Assembly: GCF_002209485.1 (NCBI RefSeq)
Contig: NZ_NJIX01000002.1
Span: 434,001-498,000 of the forward strand
Direction: 5' to 3'
From: Achromobacter sp. HZ34
Lineage (GTDB): Bacteria; Pseudomonadota; Gammaproteobacteria; Burkholderiales; Burkholderiaceae_B
DNA: 64,000 nt
The notes beneath the pieces were generated by a model. The model did no database searches. It saw only the letters and a program-made list of their open reading frames with translations, and was not told the origin of the DNA. A program made the translations under genes and the position numbers. Below, piece after piece: positions 15,389 to 23,800 of this stretch (positions within the stretch are counted from its first letter, which is position 1; each line of letters opens with the position of its first letter).

Positions 15389-17599
15389 TCAGATCAGGTC
15401 CAGCGCCGCTTTCAGGCGTTCCCGATGGAAAGGCAGTTGCCGCAGGCGCACGCCCGTGGCATCGAAGATGGCATTGGCGATGGCCGCCGCGCTGGGCACC
15501 GATGCCGACTCGCCGGCGCCCAGCGGCCCATGGCCTTCCGCGGGCGCGATATAGGTGACGATGTCCGGCACTTCCTGGAACTTGAGAATGGGATAAGCGC
15601 CCCACTCGCGTGACACCACGCCGCGGGAATCGAAGCGAACCTCTTCGCCCAATGCCCGGCTGACGGACTGTATGACATTGCCGTGCATCTGATGCCGCAC
15701 GCCATCGGGGTTGATGACCAGGCCGCAGTCGTAGCCCACCCATACCTTGGCGACCCGGACCGCGCCCGTGCGGATATCCACCTCCACATCGCAGACCCAC
15801 GCACAGTAGGCGGACCCGATCCCCGGAAACGTACCATGCACGTATTGATGCTGGGCAAAGCCGCGGCCGCGCCGAATGTGGGGCCGCGCCGCATCGATGG
15901 CCGCGAGGGGCCGCCGTGGCGCCGTCTCCCATTGCGCCAGCGCCGCCACCGCTTCGGTCAGTGCGCGCGCCCTGGCGTCTTCCATGAAGCGCAAGCGAAA
16001 GGCAACGGGGTCTTCTTCGTGCCGCGCCGCCAGCTCGTCGATGAACGACTCATGGGCGAACACGTTAGGCAAGGCCGAGACCCCGCGCATCCAGGCGGCC
16101 CGCACGATGGGTGCCATGTCGCGCACGGTGACGGCGATATCGTCGCAACGGTACTGCGGTACGGCGGTACGGTCCCCCTTGTGTTCGACGATGGGATCAG
16201 CCGGCAGCTTGCCGGTCTGCATCAGCACCATCACCGGCGCGTTGTTGGAGGGATAACGGTTGGTGAACGCGTAGGCCAGCGTGCCGGGCCCGGTGACCGC
16301 GCCCTGCACATCCATCAACTGCGCGGTGCCCTTGGGCTCCCACGCGTGTTCTTCGTCGCGCATCAGCTGCACGCGCACGGGCGCGCCCAGCTCCCGGGCC
16401 AACAGCGCCGCCTCGGCCGAAGCATCGTCGGCGCAGTTCCTGCCATAGCAACCGGAGGCCTCCATCCGCACGATGCGGACAGCTTCCTGCGGCAGATCCA
16501 GCAGCACCATGATGTCCACATGCAGGAAATGCGGATTCTGCGAGCCGCTCCACACTGTCACCTTGCCGTCCTGGAAATCCGCGACCGCGCAGGATGGACC
16601 GATGGAGCCATGCATCTGGTAAGGCCAGACATAAGTGGCCCGCAAGGCGTCCGTGGCGCCGGATAGCGCCGCCGCCGCGTCGCCGGTCTCCTTCAGGACG
16701 CGCGGTGTCGATGGCGATTCGCGCAAGGAGCCGTCCACGTCGGCCAGATCGGCCAGCGGCGGCGGTTGCCGCCATTGAACTTTCAGGGTGCGGGCCGCCT
16801 TGATGGCCTGTTCTTCACGACGCGCCACCACCGCGACGAAATCGCCGATGACAACGGTCCTGAGGATGCCGGGAATGGCGGCGATGGACTGCTCGTCCAC
16901 CGACAACAGGCTGTGGCCTATCATCGCGCCGACGTCACGGCCGTAGTACGGTGGCCGCACGATGCGGGCGTGCAGCATGCCGGGCAAGCGGAAGTCGTGC
17001 ACGAAGACCAGGCCGCCGGTCACCTTCGCGGGAATATCCACACGTGCCATCGACTTGCCTACGTAGCGATAGTCCTTGGCGGCTTTCAATGGCACGTCGG
17101 CACTGACGTCGAGTTCGAAGCGCTCGCCGCGCAGCAGTTCCTGGTAAGGCAGGCCGGGCCCGGCGCCGGGGCCGTACACGACGCCGTCCTTCACGACCAG
17201 GGTTTCCACGGCGCAGCCCATGGCCTCGGCGGCCCGCCGCAGCAGGAATTGGCGTGCCTGGGCTGCCGCGCGCCGCATCGGTACCGCCGCGCTCTGGATC
17301 GAGGCGCTGGCCGTGGTGGGCCCCTGATCCGGTGTCTTGTCCGTATCGCCCATGACGATACGGACCCTGTGCATGGGCACATCCAGTTCGTCGGCAACGA
17401 TCTGCGTGAAGGCGGTGCGCACACCCGTGCCCAAGTCCACGTGGCCATTGGCGGCGATCACTTCACCGTCCGCCGTGATCGCCACATAGGTGTCGACGCG
17501 CCCTTTGGCGATCAGGTTGACGGCATGACGCGCGGGCGGCTCGCCCTTGGCATCCAGGCGCTCGCGCGAAACCGCTGGGTTGTCCACAACCGCGTTCAT
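15389..17599 (-). CDS. Molybdenum hydroxylase catalytic subunit, IorB/NicB type
   Basis: 736-residue molybdopterin-binding subunit of the isoquinoline 1-oxidoreductase / nicotinate dehydrogenase branch. It contains NGHVDLGTGVRTAFTQI near the N-terminus, the cofactor loop G383-C-Y-G-R-N388 and the catalytic glutamate E697 in GAGESA. In this branch electrons go to cytochromes rather than FAD. The ATG at 17599 overlaps the stop of the fused cytochrome gene by four bases; an upstream open stretch has no better start. It is the last gene of a three-gene minus-strand operon and is presumably the working active site of the complex. Confidence 0.92.
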   Translation of the reverse strand: MNAVVDNPAVSRERLDAKGEPPARHAVNLIAKGRVDTYVAITADGEVIAANGHVDLGTGVRTAFTQIVADELDVPMHRVRIVMGDTDKTPDQGPTTASASIQSAAVPMRRAAAQARQFLLRRAAEAMGCAVETLVVKDGVVYGPGAGPGLPYQELLRGERFELDVSADVPLKAAKDYRYVGKSMARVDIPAKVTGGLVFVHDFRLPGMLHARIVRPPYYGRDVGAMIGHSLLSVDEQSIAAIPGILRTVVIGDFVAVVARREEQAIKAARTLKVQWRQPPPLADLADVDGSLRESPSTPRVLKETGDAAAALSGATDALRATYVWPYQMHGSIGPSCAVADFQDGKVTVWSGSQNPHFLHVDIMVLLDLPQEAVRIVRMEASGCYGRNCADDASAEAALLARELGAPVRVQLMRDEEHAWEPKGTAQLMDVQGAVTGPGTLAYAFTNRYPSNNAPVMVLMQTGKLPADPIVEHKGDRTAVPQYRCDDIAVTVRDMAPIVRAAWMRGVSALPNVFAHESFIDELAARHEEDPVAFRLRFMEDARARALTEAVAALAQWETAPRRPLAAIDAARPHIRRGRGFAQHQYVHGTFPGIGSAYCAWVCDVEVDIRTGAVRVAKVWVGYDCGLVINPDGVRHQMHGNVIQSVSRALGEEVRFDSRGVVSREWGAYPILKFQEVPDIVTYIAPAEGHGPLGAGESASVPSAAAIANAIFDATGVRLRQLPFHRERLKAALDLI

Positions 17600-20500
17600 T
17601 TCACTGCCTCTGCGTGCTGTTCCAGTTCCGCCCGGGTTCGTTCGACGGCTGCGCGCACGCCGGTCCAAGGCGCGGATTGCGGGGCGTACTGTGCGCGCAG
17701 GTAGTCGAGCAAGTCCGTGACCTGTTCATCGTTCAAGGTGGCCGCGAAGCCAGGCATATAGCCCAGGCTGCTGTCGGCTGGCTCGGTGATGCCGCCCAGC
17801 ACCACCCTGATCAGATTGTCGGGCTCGGCGGCCGTGATATTCGTGTTCAGCGACAGGATGGGGCGCACGCCGAACAAGGGGCTTCCTCGCGCCGTGTCAT
17901 GGCAGGCAGCGCAAGCGCCTTCGTAGACGTTCTGCCCCGCGAGGGACAGGATGCGGGTTTGCGGCTGCATCTGTGGCTGCATCTGCGGCTGCATCTGCGG
18001 CTGCATCGGCGGCTGCATCTGAAGCTGCGTTTGCGACTGCGGCTGCGCTTGTGGCTGTGCATCTGCCGGCACCGCGGCCGGCCTTGGCGCGTGCTGCGGC
18101 GTTGGAACGTCTATCAACGAGAGTTCTGTCGTTGCCGCCGGGACACCCTGGGTCTGTGCCGGTCCCTGTGCTTGCCCCATGGAGGATTTACCGTGCGCAA
18201 TGCTTTCCAGGTAAAAAGCCATGGCCTCGATATCCCGATCCGGCAAATCGCGCAGGTTCTCCACCACGGGCGCCATGGGGCCGGCGGCCACGCCGTGCCG
18301 CGGCGAGAATCCCGTGCGCAGATAAGCGAACAAGTCCTGCCGCGTCCAGGGCAGCGCGGTGGACGCGGTGCCGTTCAAGGCCGGCGCATTCCACCCGTCC
18401 ACCACACCGCCAGCGAGAAAGTTGCCGGCATCGTTCTTCTCCGCGCCGAAGGCATTGCGGGGGCTATGGCAGGCCATGCAATGCCCGGCCCCTTGCACGA
18501 GATAGGCGCCACGATTCCACAACGCCGTTTGCGAGGCATCCTCGACGTAGGGCTCGGCCTTATGGAAAAGCAGATTCCAGTACGTCATCAGCGGCCTCAC
18601 GCCGTACGGAAAAGCCAGGCGCGTCTCGGGCGGTCTGGATTTCACGGCGGGCTGCGTCATCAGGTAGGCATACAGCGCCTGCATGTCGCCATCCGAGAAT
18701 CTGGCGAACGAGGTATATGGGAAAGCCGGGTATAGATGGCGGCCATCCCTGCCGATGCCCTCACGCATGGCACGGTCGAAGGCGGCATAGGACCAGCCGC
18801 CCAGGCCTGTCTCCCGATCGGGCGTGATGTTGGTGGTGTAGACGGTCCCAAACGGCGTATCCATGGCGCGGCCGCCGGTGTTGCGCTGACCGTCGGGAGC
18901 CGTGTGGCAGGTCACGCAATCGCTGGCGGCGGCGATCAGGCGTCCGCGCTCGATTGCCGCGGAGGAGTAGACGGATAGATCCGGTTGCGCCAAGGGAATC
19001 GATGGCCGCCAGGGAATGACTGCCGCGGCCAGCGCCGCAAGCCCTCCGGCGAGGCCTAGCGGCAGTCCCCACCGGCGCCCCCGCCTGGGAATATCGGCCG
19101 TGCTCAGGCCGCGGTGGGCAGGGGCTGCGCTGCCGGGTAGCGCGGCAGCGGTCAGTGCGCCTAGTGAAAGCGGCGCTTCCCGCAAGCGGATACCCGTTGC
19201 ATCGAAGATGGCGTTGGCGATCGCTGCCGCGGCCGGCAAGGTCAGCGCATCGCTGCCGGACAGCCGTGATGGCAGGGCAAGCTGGCTGCCGGCCCGCGCG
19301 ACACTGAGTGCGGCACCATCGGCGCCCGTGCCTTTTGTCTCGCTCAAGGGCCGAGCTTTCCAATCATCGTAGCGGGTGCCGTCGGTCAACAGATCCCGCG
19401 CAGTGCGCGTCAGATGCTGTCCCCAGCGGGCATCGTCACCGTCCGCGATGACCAGTTCATCCAGATGATGGCCGACCGTCAGACGGTCCAGGTTGACCTG
19501 CCCCGATGCCGGATCGACCGAGACGTCCACCACCCATGCCGCCCAGGCGCGCACCGGCGGCGTCCGCGACGTATCCGCCACTTCAGCGCACGCCATCCCC
19601 TGGCCTTTCAACGGTGCGAGGATCCCCCGCCCGCCGAGCGATGCCTGCTCGTTGAGCGATGCGCCCGTTGCCCGCCGCCCAGCGGGGCCGCGCGGGCCCG
19701 CGCGCCAGCCGGCGGCGGCGGCCACGCCCTCGATCAGGGCGCGGCCAGCATCGTTACGTAACTGCGCCAGGCGCCACTGCAGCGGATCGAGCTTCTCGTC
19801 GGCGGCCATCTCGTCCGCATAGGTCTCCTGCGCGAACAGGCGAGCCTGCAGTACCTCGTGTGCGCCGATAGTGGCATTCAACGCGACCGGCGCCGCCGGC
19901 GGATGCAGAATTTCCTCGTCCGCGTACGCCACATGCGATTGCGGCCCGGACACGCTGCTGCGCCCAGCCCCTGGCGCTTCGCCCGTACCGGGCAAGACAT
20001 CCAGATAAGCCGCGCTTGGCCGCCCGGCGCCCGGCATCGACAACCGCGTATGCCATTGCGCGATCCTGCGCGCCGCGCCCTGCTCCACGCTTTGCGCCGT
20101 GCCATGCTCCAAGCCTCGTGTCGCGGCTTGGCCCACTCCTTGCGTCGCGCCCTGCGTAGCGCCTGGTGCCACGCCTTGCTCCACCCGCAGCAGCGGAGCG
20201 ACTCCACCGCCGCGGTCGGGCCATACCGCGATGGAAGATTGCAAGGCGTGCGCGATGACGGCGGCATCGACCGCCGCATCGTAGGCAGCCTGATCCGCAT
20301 GCAGATCGATAGCCACGATCCGGATGCGATCCGGCGCCACGGCGCAAATACTGGCTATCTCGGCGCGCAGCGAGGCCTGGATTCCGGCATCAGGACACGC
20401 CGTACGCACCTCAAGCACCGCGGCGTCCCAACTCGCCCAGGCAGGTTGGTCTTCGTAAGGAACGCCCTGCGCGGGCTGCCAGCGATATTCACGGCTGACC

Positions 20501-20877
20501 GCCGCCGGACGCTGCTCCGCCCCATCCCCGCCGGATGAGCCTCGTACATCAGGTTTGCCAGGCATGTCGGATGCGACGAACGGCCCCGACGTACCAGATT
20601 CGACAGAGACCACCGGCGCGCCGGCATCCCACGTCAAACGCAACGCCGCCGCGACCTGGATCGCCTGCTCACGCGATGCTGCAACCACCGCACAGGACGA
20701 TGCGCCGCGCACCAGGCGATAGGCGACACCCAACGCAACGGCACCGCTTTCGTCCACCTGCTCCAGGACGGCGGTCCTATAAACCGTGCCATCCCAGGAT
20801 GCCTGCGTCGGCCGCAGCACCACGGCCGTGGCGCAACGCCCCGTGCCGGCCAGATCCAGATTCGACAGGCTGCTCAT
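17596..20877 (-). CDS. Fusion of degenerate molybdopterin-type domain with membrane helix and triheme cytochrome c
   Basis: 1093 residues. The first about 580 are collinear with the neighbouring catalytic subunit (for example LPAAAAIANAIFDATG against its VPSAAAIANAIFDATG). However, the GCYGRN cofactor loop is not conserved and the catalytic Glu is replaced by D543 in SGSDAL. A membrane helix follows at about 604-622 (GLPLGLAGGLAALAAAVIPW). Three cytochrome c domains then carry CVTCH at 654, CMACH at 800 and CAACH at 989. A QMQP repeat links hemes two and three. Pseudomonas NicB also fuses molybdopterin and triheme parts, but its molybdopterin part is the catalytic one. Here it is probably a scaffold, with the hemes passing electrons to the respiratory chain. 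Confidence 0.85.
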   Translation of the reverse strand: MSSLSNLDLAGTGRCATAVVLRPTQASWDGTVYRTAVLEQVDESGAVALGVAYRLVRGASSCAVVAASREQAIQVAAALRLTWDAGAPVVSVESGTSGPFVASDMPGKPDVRGSSGGDGAEQRPAAVSREYRWQPAQGVPYEDQPAWASWDAAVLEVRTACPDAGIQASLRAEIASICAVAPDRIRIVAIDLHADQAAYDAAVDAAVIAHALQSSIAVWPDRGGGVAPLLRVEQGVAPGATQGATQGVGQAATRGLEHGTAQSVEQGAARRIAQWHTRLSMPGAGRPSAAYLDVLPGTGEAPGAGRSSVSGPQSHVAYADEEILHPPAAPVALNATIGAHEVLQARLFAQETYADEMAADEKLDPLQWRLAQLRNDAGRALIEGVAAAAGWRAGPRGPAGRRATGASLNEQASLGGRGILAPLKGQGMACAEVADTSRTPPVRAWAAWVVDVSVDPASGQVNLDRLTVGHHLDELVIADGDDARWGQHLTRTARDLLTDGTRYDDWKARPLSETKGTGADGAALSVARAGSQLALPSRLSGSDALTLPAAAAIANAIFDATGIRLREAPLSLGALTAAALPGSAAPAHRGLSTADIPRRGRRWGLPLGLAGGLAALAAAVIPWRPSIPLAQPDLSVYSSAAIERGRLIAAASDCVTCHTAPDGQRNTGGRAMDTPFGTVYTTNITPDRETGLGGWSYAAFDRAMREGIGRDGRHLYPAFPYTSFARFSDGDMQALYAYLMTQPAVKSRPPETRLAFPYGVRPLMTYWNLLFHKAEPYVEDASQTALWNRGAYLVQGAGHCMACHSPRNAFGAEKNDAGNFLAGGVVDGWNAPALNGTASTALPWTRQDLFAYLRTGFSPRHGVAAGPMAPVVENLRDLPDRDIEAMAFYLESIAHGKSSMGQAQGPAQTQGVPAATTELSLIDVPTPQHAPRPAAVPADAQPQAQPQSQTQLQMQPPMQPQMQPQMQPQMQPQTRILSLAGQNVYEGACAACHDTARGSPLFGVRPILSLNTNITAAEPDNLIRVVLGGITEPADSSLGYMPGFAATLNDEQVTDLLDYLRAQYAPQSAPWTGVRAAVERTRAELEQHAEAVK
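17961..18020 (-). repeat. 12-bp tandem repeat (five copies) encoding QMQP units
   Basis: Five near-perfect copies of GCGGCTGCATCT lie in the linker between the second and third heme domains. A sixth, degenerate copy follows. On the coding strand they give a repeated Gln-Met-Gln-Pro linker. Copy-number change by slippage would stay in frame and only alter linker length. Confidence 0.85.
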
Positions 20878-21443
20878 GCCCCGGTTTCCAACAATTTGGC
20901 ATCCGCCCTATCGGTTTCCACCATGACGCGAGCCACATCCCGCGTGGCCGTGGCGGGCACTGCCAGCCCGACACCCAGACGGTCCTGGCACCGGCGCGCA
21001 GCCAACAGCACCGCCTCCACGATCTCGACATGCGTCCCGCAACGGCACAGGTTGAACTGCAAGGCCCGCTTCACATCGTCCGCGGTCACATCCGGATCGC
21101 GCATGACCAGCGCGTGCGCGGTCATGATCATGCCGTTGATGCAATAGCCACACTGCACGGCCTGCCGATCGATGAAGGCCTGCTGCACAACCCCCGGATG
21201 TTCCGGCGTGCCCAAGCCTTCCAGCGTGGTGACCTCGCGATCGAGCGCAGCGCGCACCGGAACCACGCAAGAACGCGCGGGCACGCCATCGATCAACACC
21301 GTACAGGCGCCGCACTCCCCCAGACCGCAGCCGAACTTCGGCCCGTTCAATTCCAGGTCGTTGCGCAACACGTACAGCAACGGCGTATCCCGCTCGGCAT
21401 CGACCTCATGGGCACCACCATTAACGCGAATTTTCAAGGGCAT
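20874..21443 (-). CDS. Molybdenum hydroxylase [2Fe-2S] subunit, IorA/NicA type
   Basis: 189-residue iron-sulfur subunit with cluster ligands C39, C44, C47, C59 and C98, C101, C133, C135. This is a complete set for two [2Fe-2S] centres. The ATG at 21443 was chosen because MPLKIRVNGG begins at the family N-terminus; a TTG seven codons upstream has nothing to support it. The tail after residue 150 is longer than usual. The gene overlaps the cytochrome-fusion gene by four bases and heads the operon. It passes electrons from the molybdenum subunit to the cytochromes. Confidence 0.92.
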   Translation of the reverse strand: MPLKIRVNGGAHEVDAERDTPLLYVLRNDLELNGPKFGCGLGECGACTVLIDGVPARSCVVPVRAALDREVTTLEGLGTPEHPGVVQQAFIDRQAVQCGYCINGMIMTAHALVMRDPDVTADDVKRALQFNLCRCGTHVEIVEAVLLAARRCQDRLGVGLAVPATATRDVARVMVETDRADAKLLETGA

Positions 21444-21499
21444 GATTCTTGATGAAGAAGGCAAGGCAGCCGCCAGAAACCAGATACGGACACCTCACA

Positions 21500-22501
21500 T
21501 CATTCGAGTTCCAGCTTGCTCTCGCGCACCACCTTCTCCCACATATTCTTCTCCGACGTGAAGAAGGTCTTGACGTCGGCCAGGCTCATATAGGAAGACA
21601 CTTCGCCCGCCTTTTCCAGGCCGGACTTCATCGTGGGCGACTCCAGTGCCGCCTTGACCGCGTCGTTCAAGCGCTTCTGTATGTCCGGCGGCGTCGCGGC
21701 GGGCGCGATCAGTGCCGTCCAGAACAGCACGCGAAAGCCCGGCAACGAAGTCGCCATGGTCGGCAGGTCGGGCAATAGCGGGCTGGGCTCGGCACCCGTC
21801 GTCGCCAGCCCGCGCAGGCGGCCACCCGCGATGTATTGCGCCGCGGCCGACTGCGTCGCGAACGCGAAATCCACCTGGCCGGAAATGAGGTCGGTCATCG
21901 CCGGACCACTGCCTTTGTAAGGCACGTGCACGAAGTTCGAGTTGGATCGCAACTTGAGCAGTTCCCCGGCCATGTGCGGCGTGCTACCCAGCCCCGCCGA
22001 TGCGAAGCTCAGGCCGCCACCCTTGCCCTTGCCCGCCTCGACGAGGTCGGCCACGCTCTTGATCTTCGACGTCGTCGGCACCGCCAGGACCAGCGGCGAC
22101 ACCGTGACGGTGGAAATCGGCACCACGTCTTTGTCGACGTTGTAGGAGACATGCTTCATCAGGCTGGCGTTGATGACCAGCGCGGGGTCGGCCAGCATGA
22201 TGGTATAGCCGTCCGGTTTGGACCTGGTCAGCGTGCTCGTACCTATCATGCTGCCGGCACCGGGACGGTTCTCGACGATGACGTTCTGGCCCAGATTGCG
22301 TTCCAGTTCGCGGGCCAGCAAACGGCCGACCATATCCACGCCACCGCCGGGCGGGTAGGCCAGGATGAGGGTGATGGGGTGGCTGGGATAGGCGTCCGCC
22401 CCCAGGCTGATGCCGGGCGCCAACGCTGCCAGCGTCATTGCCGACGCGCCCAGCAGGAAATCGCGGCGCATACGCCGCTTGGAAAAAAAGGCCTTGAACA
22501 T
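21500..22501 (-). CDS. Bug/TctC-family periplasmic solute receptor
   Basis: 333-residue Bug receptor with a twin-arginine-like export signal (RRMRRDFLLGASAM then a hydrophobic stretch to SLGADA). It has the lobe-1 motif PPGGGVD, the family block VENRPGAG and VPYKG in the second half. It lies 56 bases upstream of the [2Fe-2S] subunit gene on the same strand, so it is probably co-transcribed and captures the substrate of that hydroxylase (inference). Its promoter region carries a CCAATTTTGG operator between well-spaced -35 and -10 boxes. Confidence 0.93.
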   Translation of the reverse strand: MFKAFFSKRRMRRDFLLGASAMTLAALAPGISLGADAYPSHPITLILAYPPGGGVDMVGRLLARELERNLGQNVIVENRPGAGSMIGTSTLTRSKPDGYTIMLADPALVINASLMKHVSYNVDKDVVPISTVTVSPLVLAVPTTSKIKSVADLVEAGKGKGGGLSFASAGLGSTPHMAGELLKLRSNSNFVHVPYKGSGPAMTDLISGQVDFAFATQSAAAQYIAGGRLRGLATTGAEPSPLLPDLPTMATSLPGFRVLFWTALIAPAATPPDIQKRLNDAVKAALESPTMKSGLEKAGEVSSYMSLADVKTFFTSEKNMWEKVVRESKLELE

Positions 22502-22612
22502 GCAACGCTCCGAATTAGGCTATTCGTCCCCATGACCGCCCGTCCTCTTTGTGACGGGTCCCACGGTTGATGCTGGAACGCGGGCGTGCATGCCCTTGTT
22601 CCCCCAGTTCGA

Positions 22613-22641
22613 AAGATAGAGATGTGCCAAAATTGGGTCAA
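22613..22641 (-). promoter_or_regulatory. Promoter of Bug/hydroxylase operon with embedded CCAATTTTGG operator (copy 2)
   Basis: Read on the minus strand, TTGACC (22641-22636) and TATCTT (22618-22613) are separated by exactly 17 bases. The palindrome CCAATTTTGG (22627-22636 on plus as CCAAAATTGG) begins at the end of the -35 box and fills the spacer. That is a classic place for repression. The same region is upstream of the divergent LysR gene, so that gene may share the control. Confidence 0.6.
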
Positions 22642-22702
22642 CCGATTTAATCTCTCGCCAGACTGAATTTTTTTCATCTGTAAAGCTTCTGGAAGAACGC
22701 CC

Positions 22703-23683
22703 ATGTCACATGCCCAGCTGCAACTCACCGCCCTGCGGGCACTGGAAGCGGCAGCACGGCTGCTCAGCTTCAAGGCAGCCGCCCAGGAGCTGCACGTCAC
22801 GCCTACCGCCATCAGCCACCAGATCCAGCAGCTGGAACGCAGCCTGGGTGTCGAGCTTTTCGTGCGCGTGCACCGCGGCCTGACGCTGACGCCCGCCGCC
22901 CAGGCCTGCCTGCCGCACATCCGCGACGGCTTCGCGTCCCTGCGCGCGGCGGTCATCGCCATCCAGGAATACAAGGACGTGGGCACCCTGTCGGTCAGCG
23001 CGCCGCCGTCGTTCGCCATGCGCATCCTGATGCCCTTGAGCCAGGAATTCCTGGCCCAGTATCCGGACATCGACCTGCGTATCACCACCAGGATGCGGGT
23101 CCCCGTCCAGGAAGCGGCGCGCCCGCAGGACGAGACTGAAACGTTCCGTTCCTGGGCCGAGGAAAGCGACATCGTCATCGTCCTTGGCAAGGACGGCTTC
23201 GGCGACCTGGATGCGGAAGAACTGATGCCGCTGTCCGTGCAACTGGTCTGCAGCCCGGGCTTGCTGGAAAACGGTGCGGGCCTGCGCGACGCAGCCGACG
23301 TACAGCACTATCCGTGGCTGCACGATGACCGTGGGCTGAAGTACGGCGGCGCGCCGTTCTGGGACCAGTGGTTATCCAGCCAGGGGGTCAGCCCCAGGGA
23401 GCACGGACACGGCGCTCATTTCAACCATGCCGCAATGGCCATCGAGGCTGCCGTCAAAGGCATGGGCTTGCTGGTGACCACGCCCTGCTTGTGCTGGAAG
23501 GAACTGCGCAACGGCGAGCTGATCACACCGCTGGAACACGCCGTGCCGATCGAGAATTCGTATTTCGTCCTGAACCGGCGCACGCAGCGCCCGGCGGCCG
23601 AACTGTTCAAGCAATGGCTGCGCGCGCGTTTGCAGGAACGGAGCCTGGTGGCAAATGTAAGCGATGCGCTTGCCGCAGGATGA
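22703..23683 (+). CDS. LysR-family regulator, GcvA-like
   Basis: 326 residues. An N-terminal winged helix-turn-helix (LLSFKAAAQELHVTPTAIS, about 20-40) is followed by the linker helix and a periplasmic-binding-type effector domain. The N-terminal sequence is of the GcvA type. It is divergent from the Bug/hydroxylase operon and 117 bases before the amidase gene, so either or both are natural targets. It has its own effector domain, so the supercluster would have two regulators (this one and the XRE protein). Confidence 0.92.
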   Translation: MSHAQLQLTALRALEAAARLLSFKAAAQELHVTPTAISHQIQQLERSLGVELFVRVHRGLTLTPAAQACLPHIRDGFASLRAAVIAIQEYKDVGTLSVSAPPSFAMRILMPLSQEFLAQYPDIDLRITTRMRVPVQEAARPQDETETFRSWAEESDIVIVLGKDGFGDLDAEELMPLSVQLVCSPGLLENGAGLRDAADVQHYPWLHDDRGLKYGGAPFWDQWLSSQGVSPREHGHGAHFNHAAMAIEAAVKGMGLLVTTPCLCWKELRNGELITPLEHAVPIENSYFVLNRRTQRPAAELFKQWLRARLQERSLVANVSDALAAG

Positions 23684-23721
23684 ATTTTTATCAGTAATGA
23701 GGAGTATGAACCGGGTCTACA

Positions 23722-23731
23722 GGGTATACCC
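23722..23731. promoter_or_regulatory. Perfect palindrome GGGTATACCC upstream of amidase gene
   Basis: A 10-bp perfect palindrome between the LysR stop and the amidase start, about ten bases upstream of the CCAATTTTGG copy. The gap is only 117 bp, so it may be a second regulator site, for example for the adjacent LysR protein. Only position supports this. Confidence 0.35.
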
Positions 23732-23741
23732 GCAGAGTTCA

Positions 23742-23768
23742 CGTACCAATTTTGGTATAACTTTTGGT
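23742..23768. promoter_or_regulatory. Operator candidate, CCAATTTTGG (copy 3) with repeated TTTTGGT half-site
   Basis: The 15 bases CGTACCAATTTTGGT are identical to the copy before the CoxM-like gene. The palindrome abuts a -10-like TATAAC (23756-23761), and the half-site TTTTGGT is repeated at 23762-23768. The -35 region is poor, which would fit an activator as well as a repressor. The amidase ATG is 33 bases downstream. Confidence 0.6.
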
Positions 23769-23800
23769 GCTGTCACTTCCCTCTCTCATTCGCCATCGCC

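Noticed and set aside
17961-18032. Short regular repeats as a CRISPR array
   Set aside because: 12-bp in-frame units without spacers, coding for a QMQP linker.
15389-21443. Assignment as the nicotinate (nic) pathway
   Set aside because: Only the hydroxylase resembles NicAB. No NicC, NicX, NicD, NicF or NicE homologue was found in the window.
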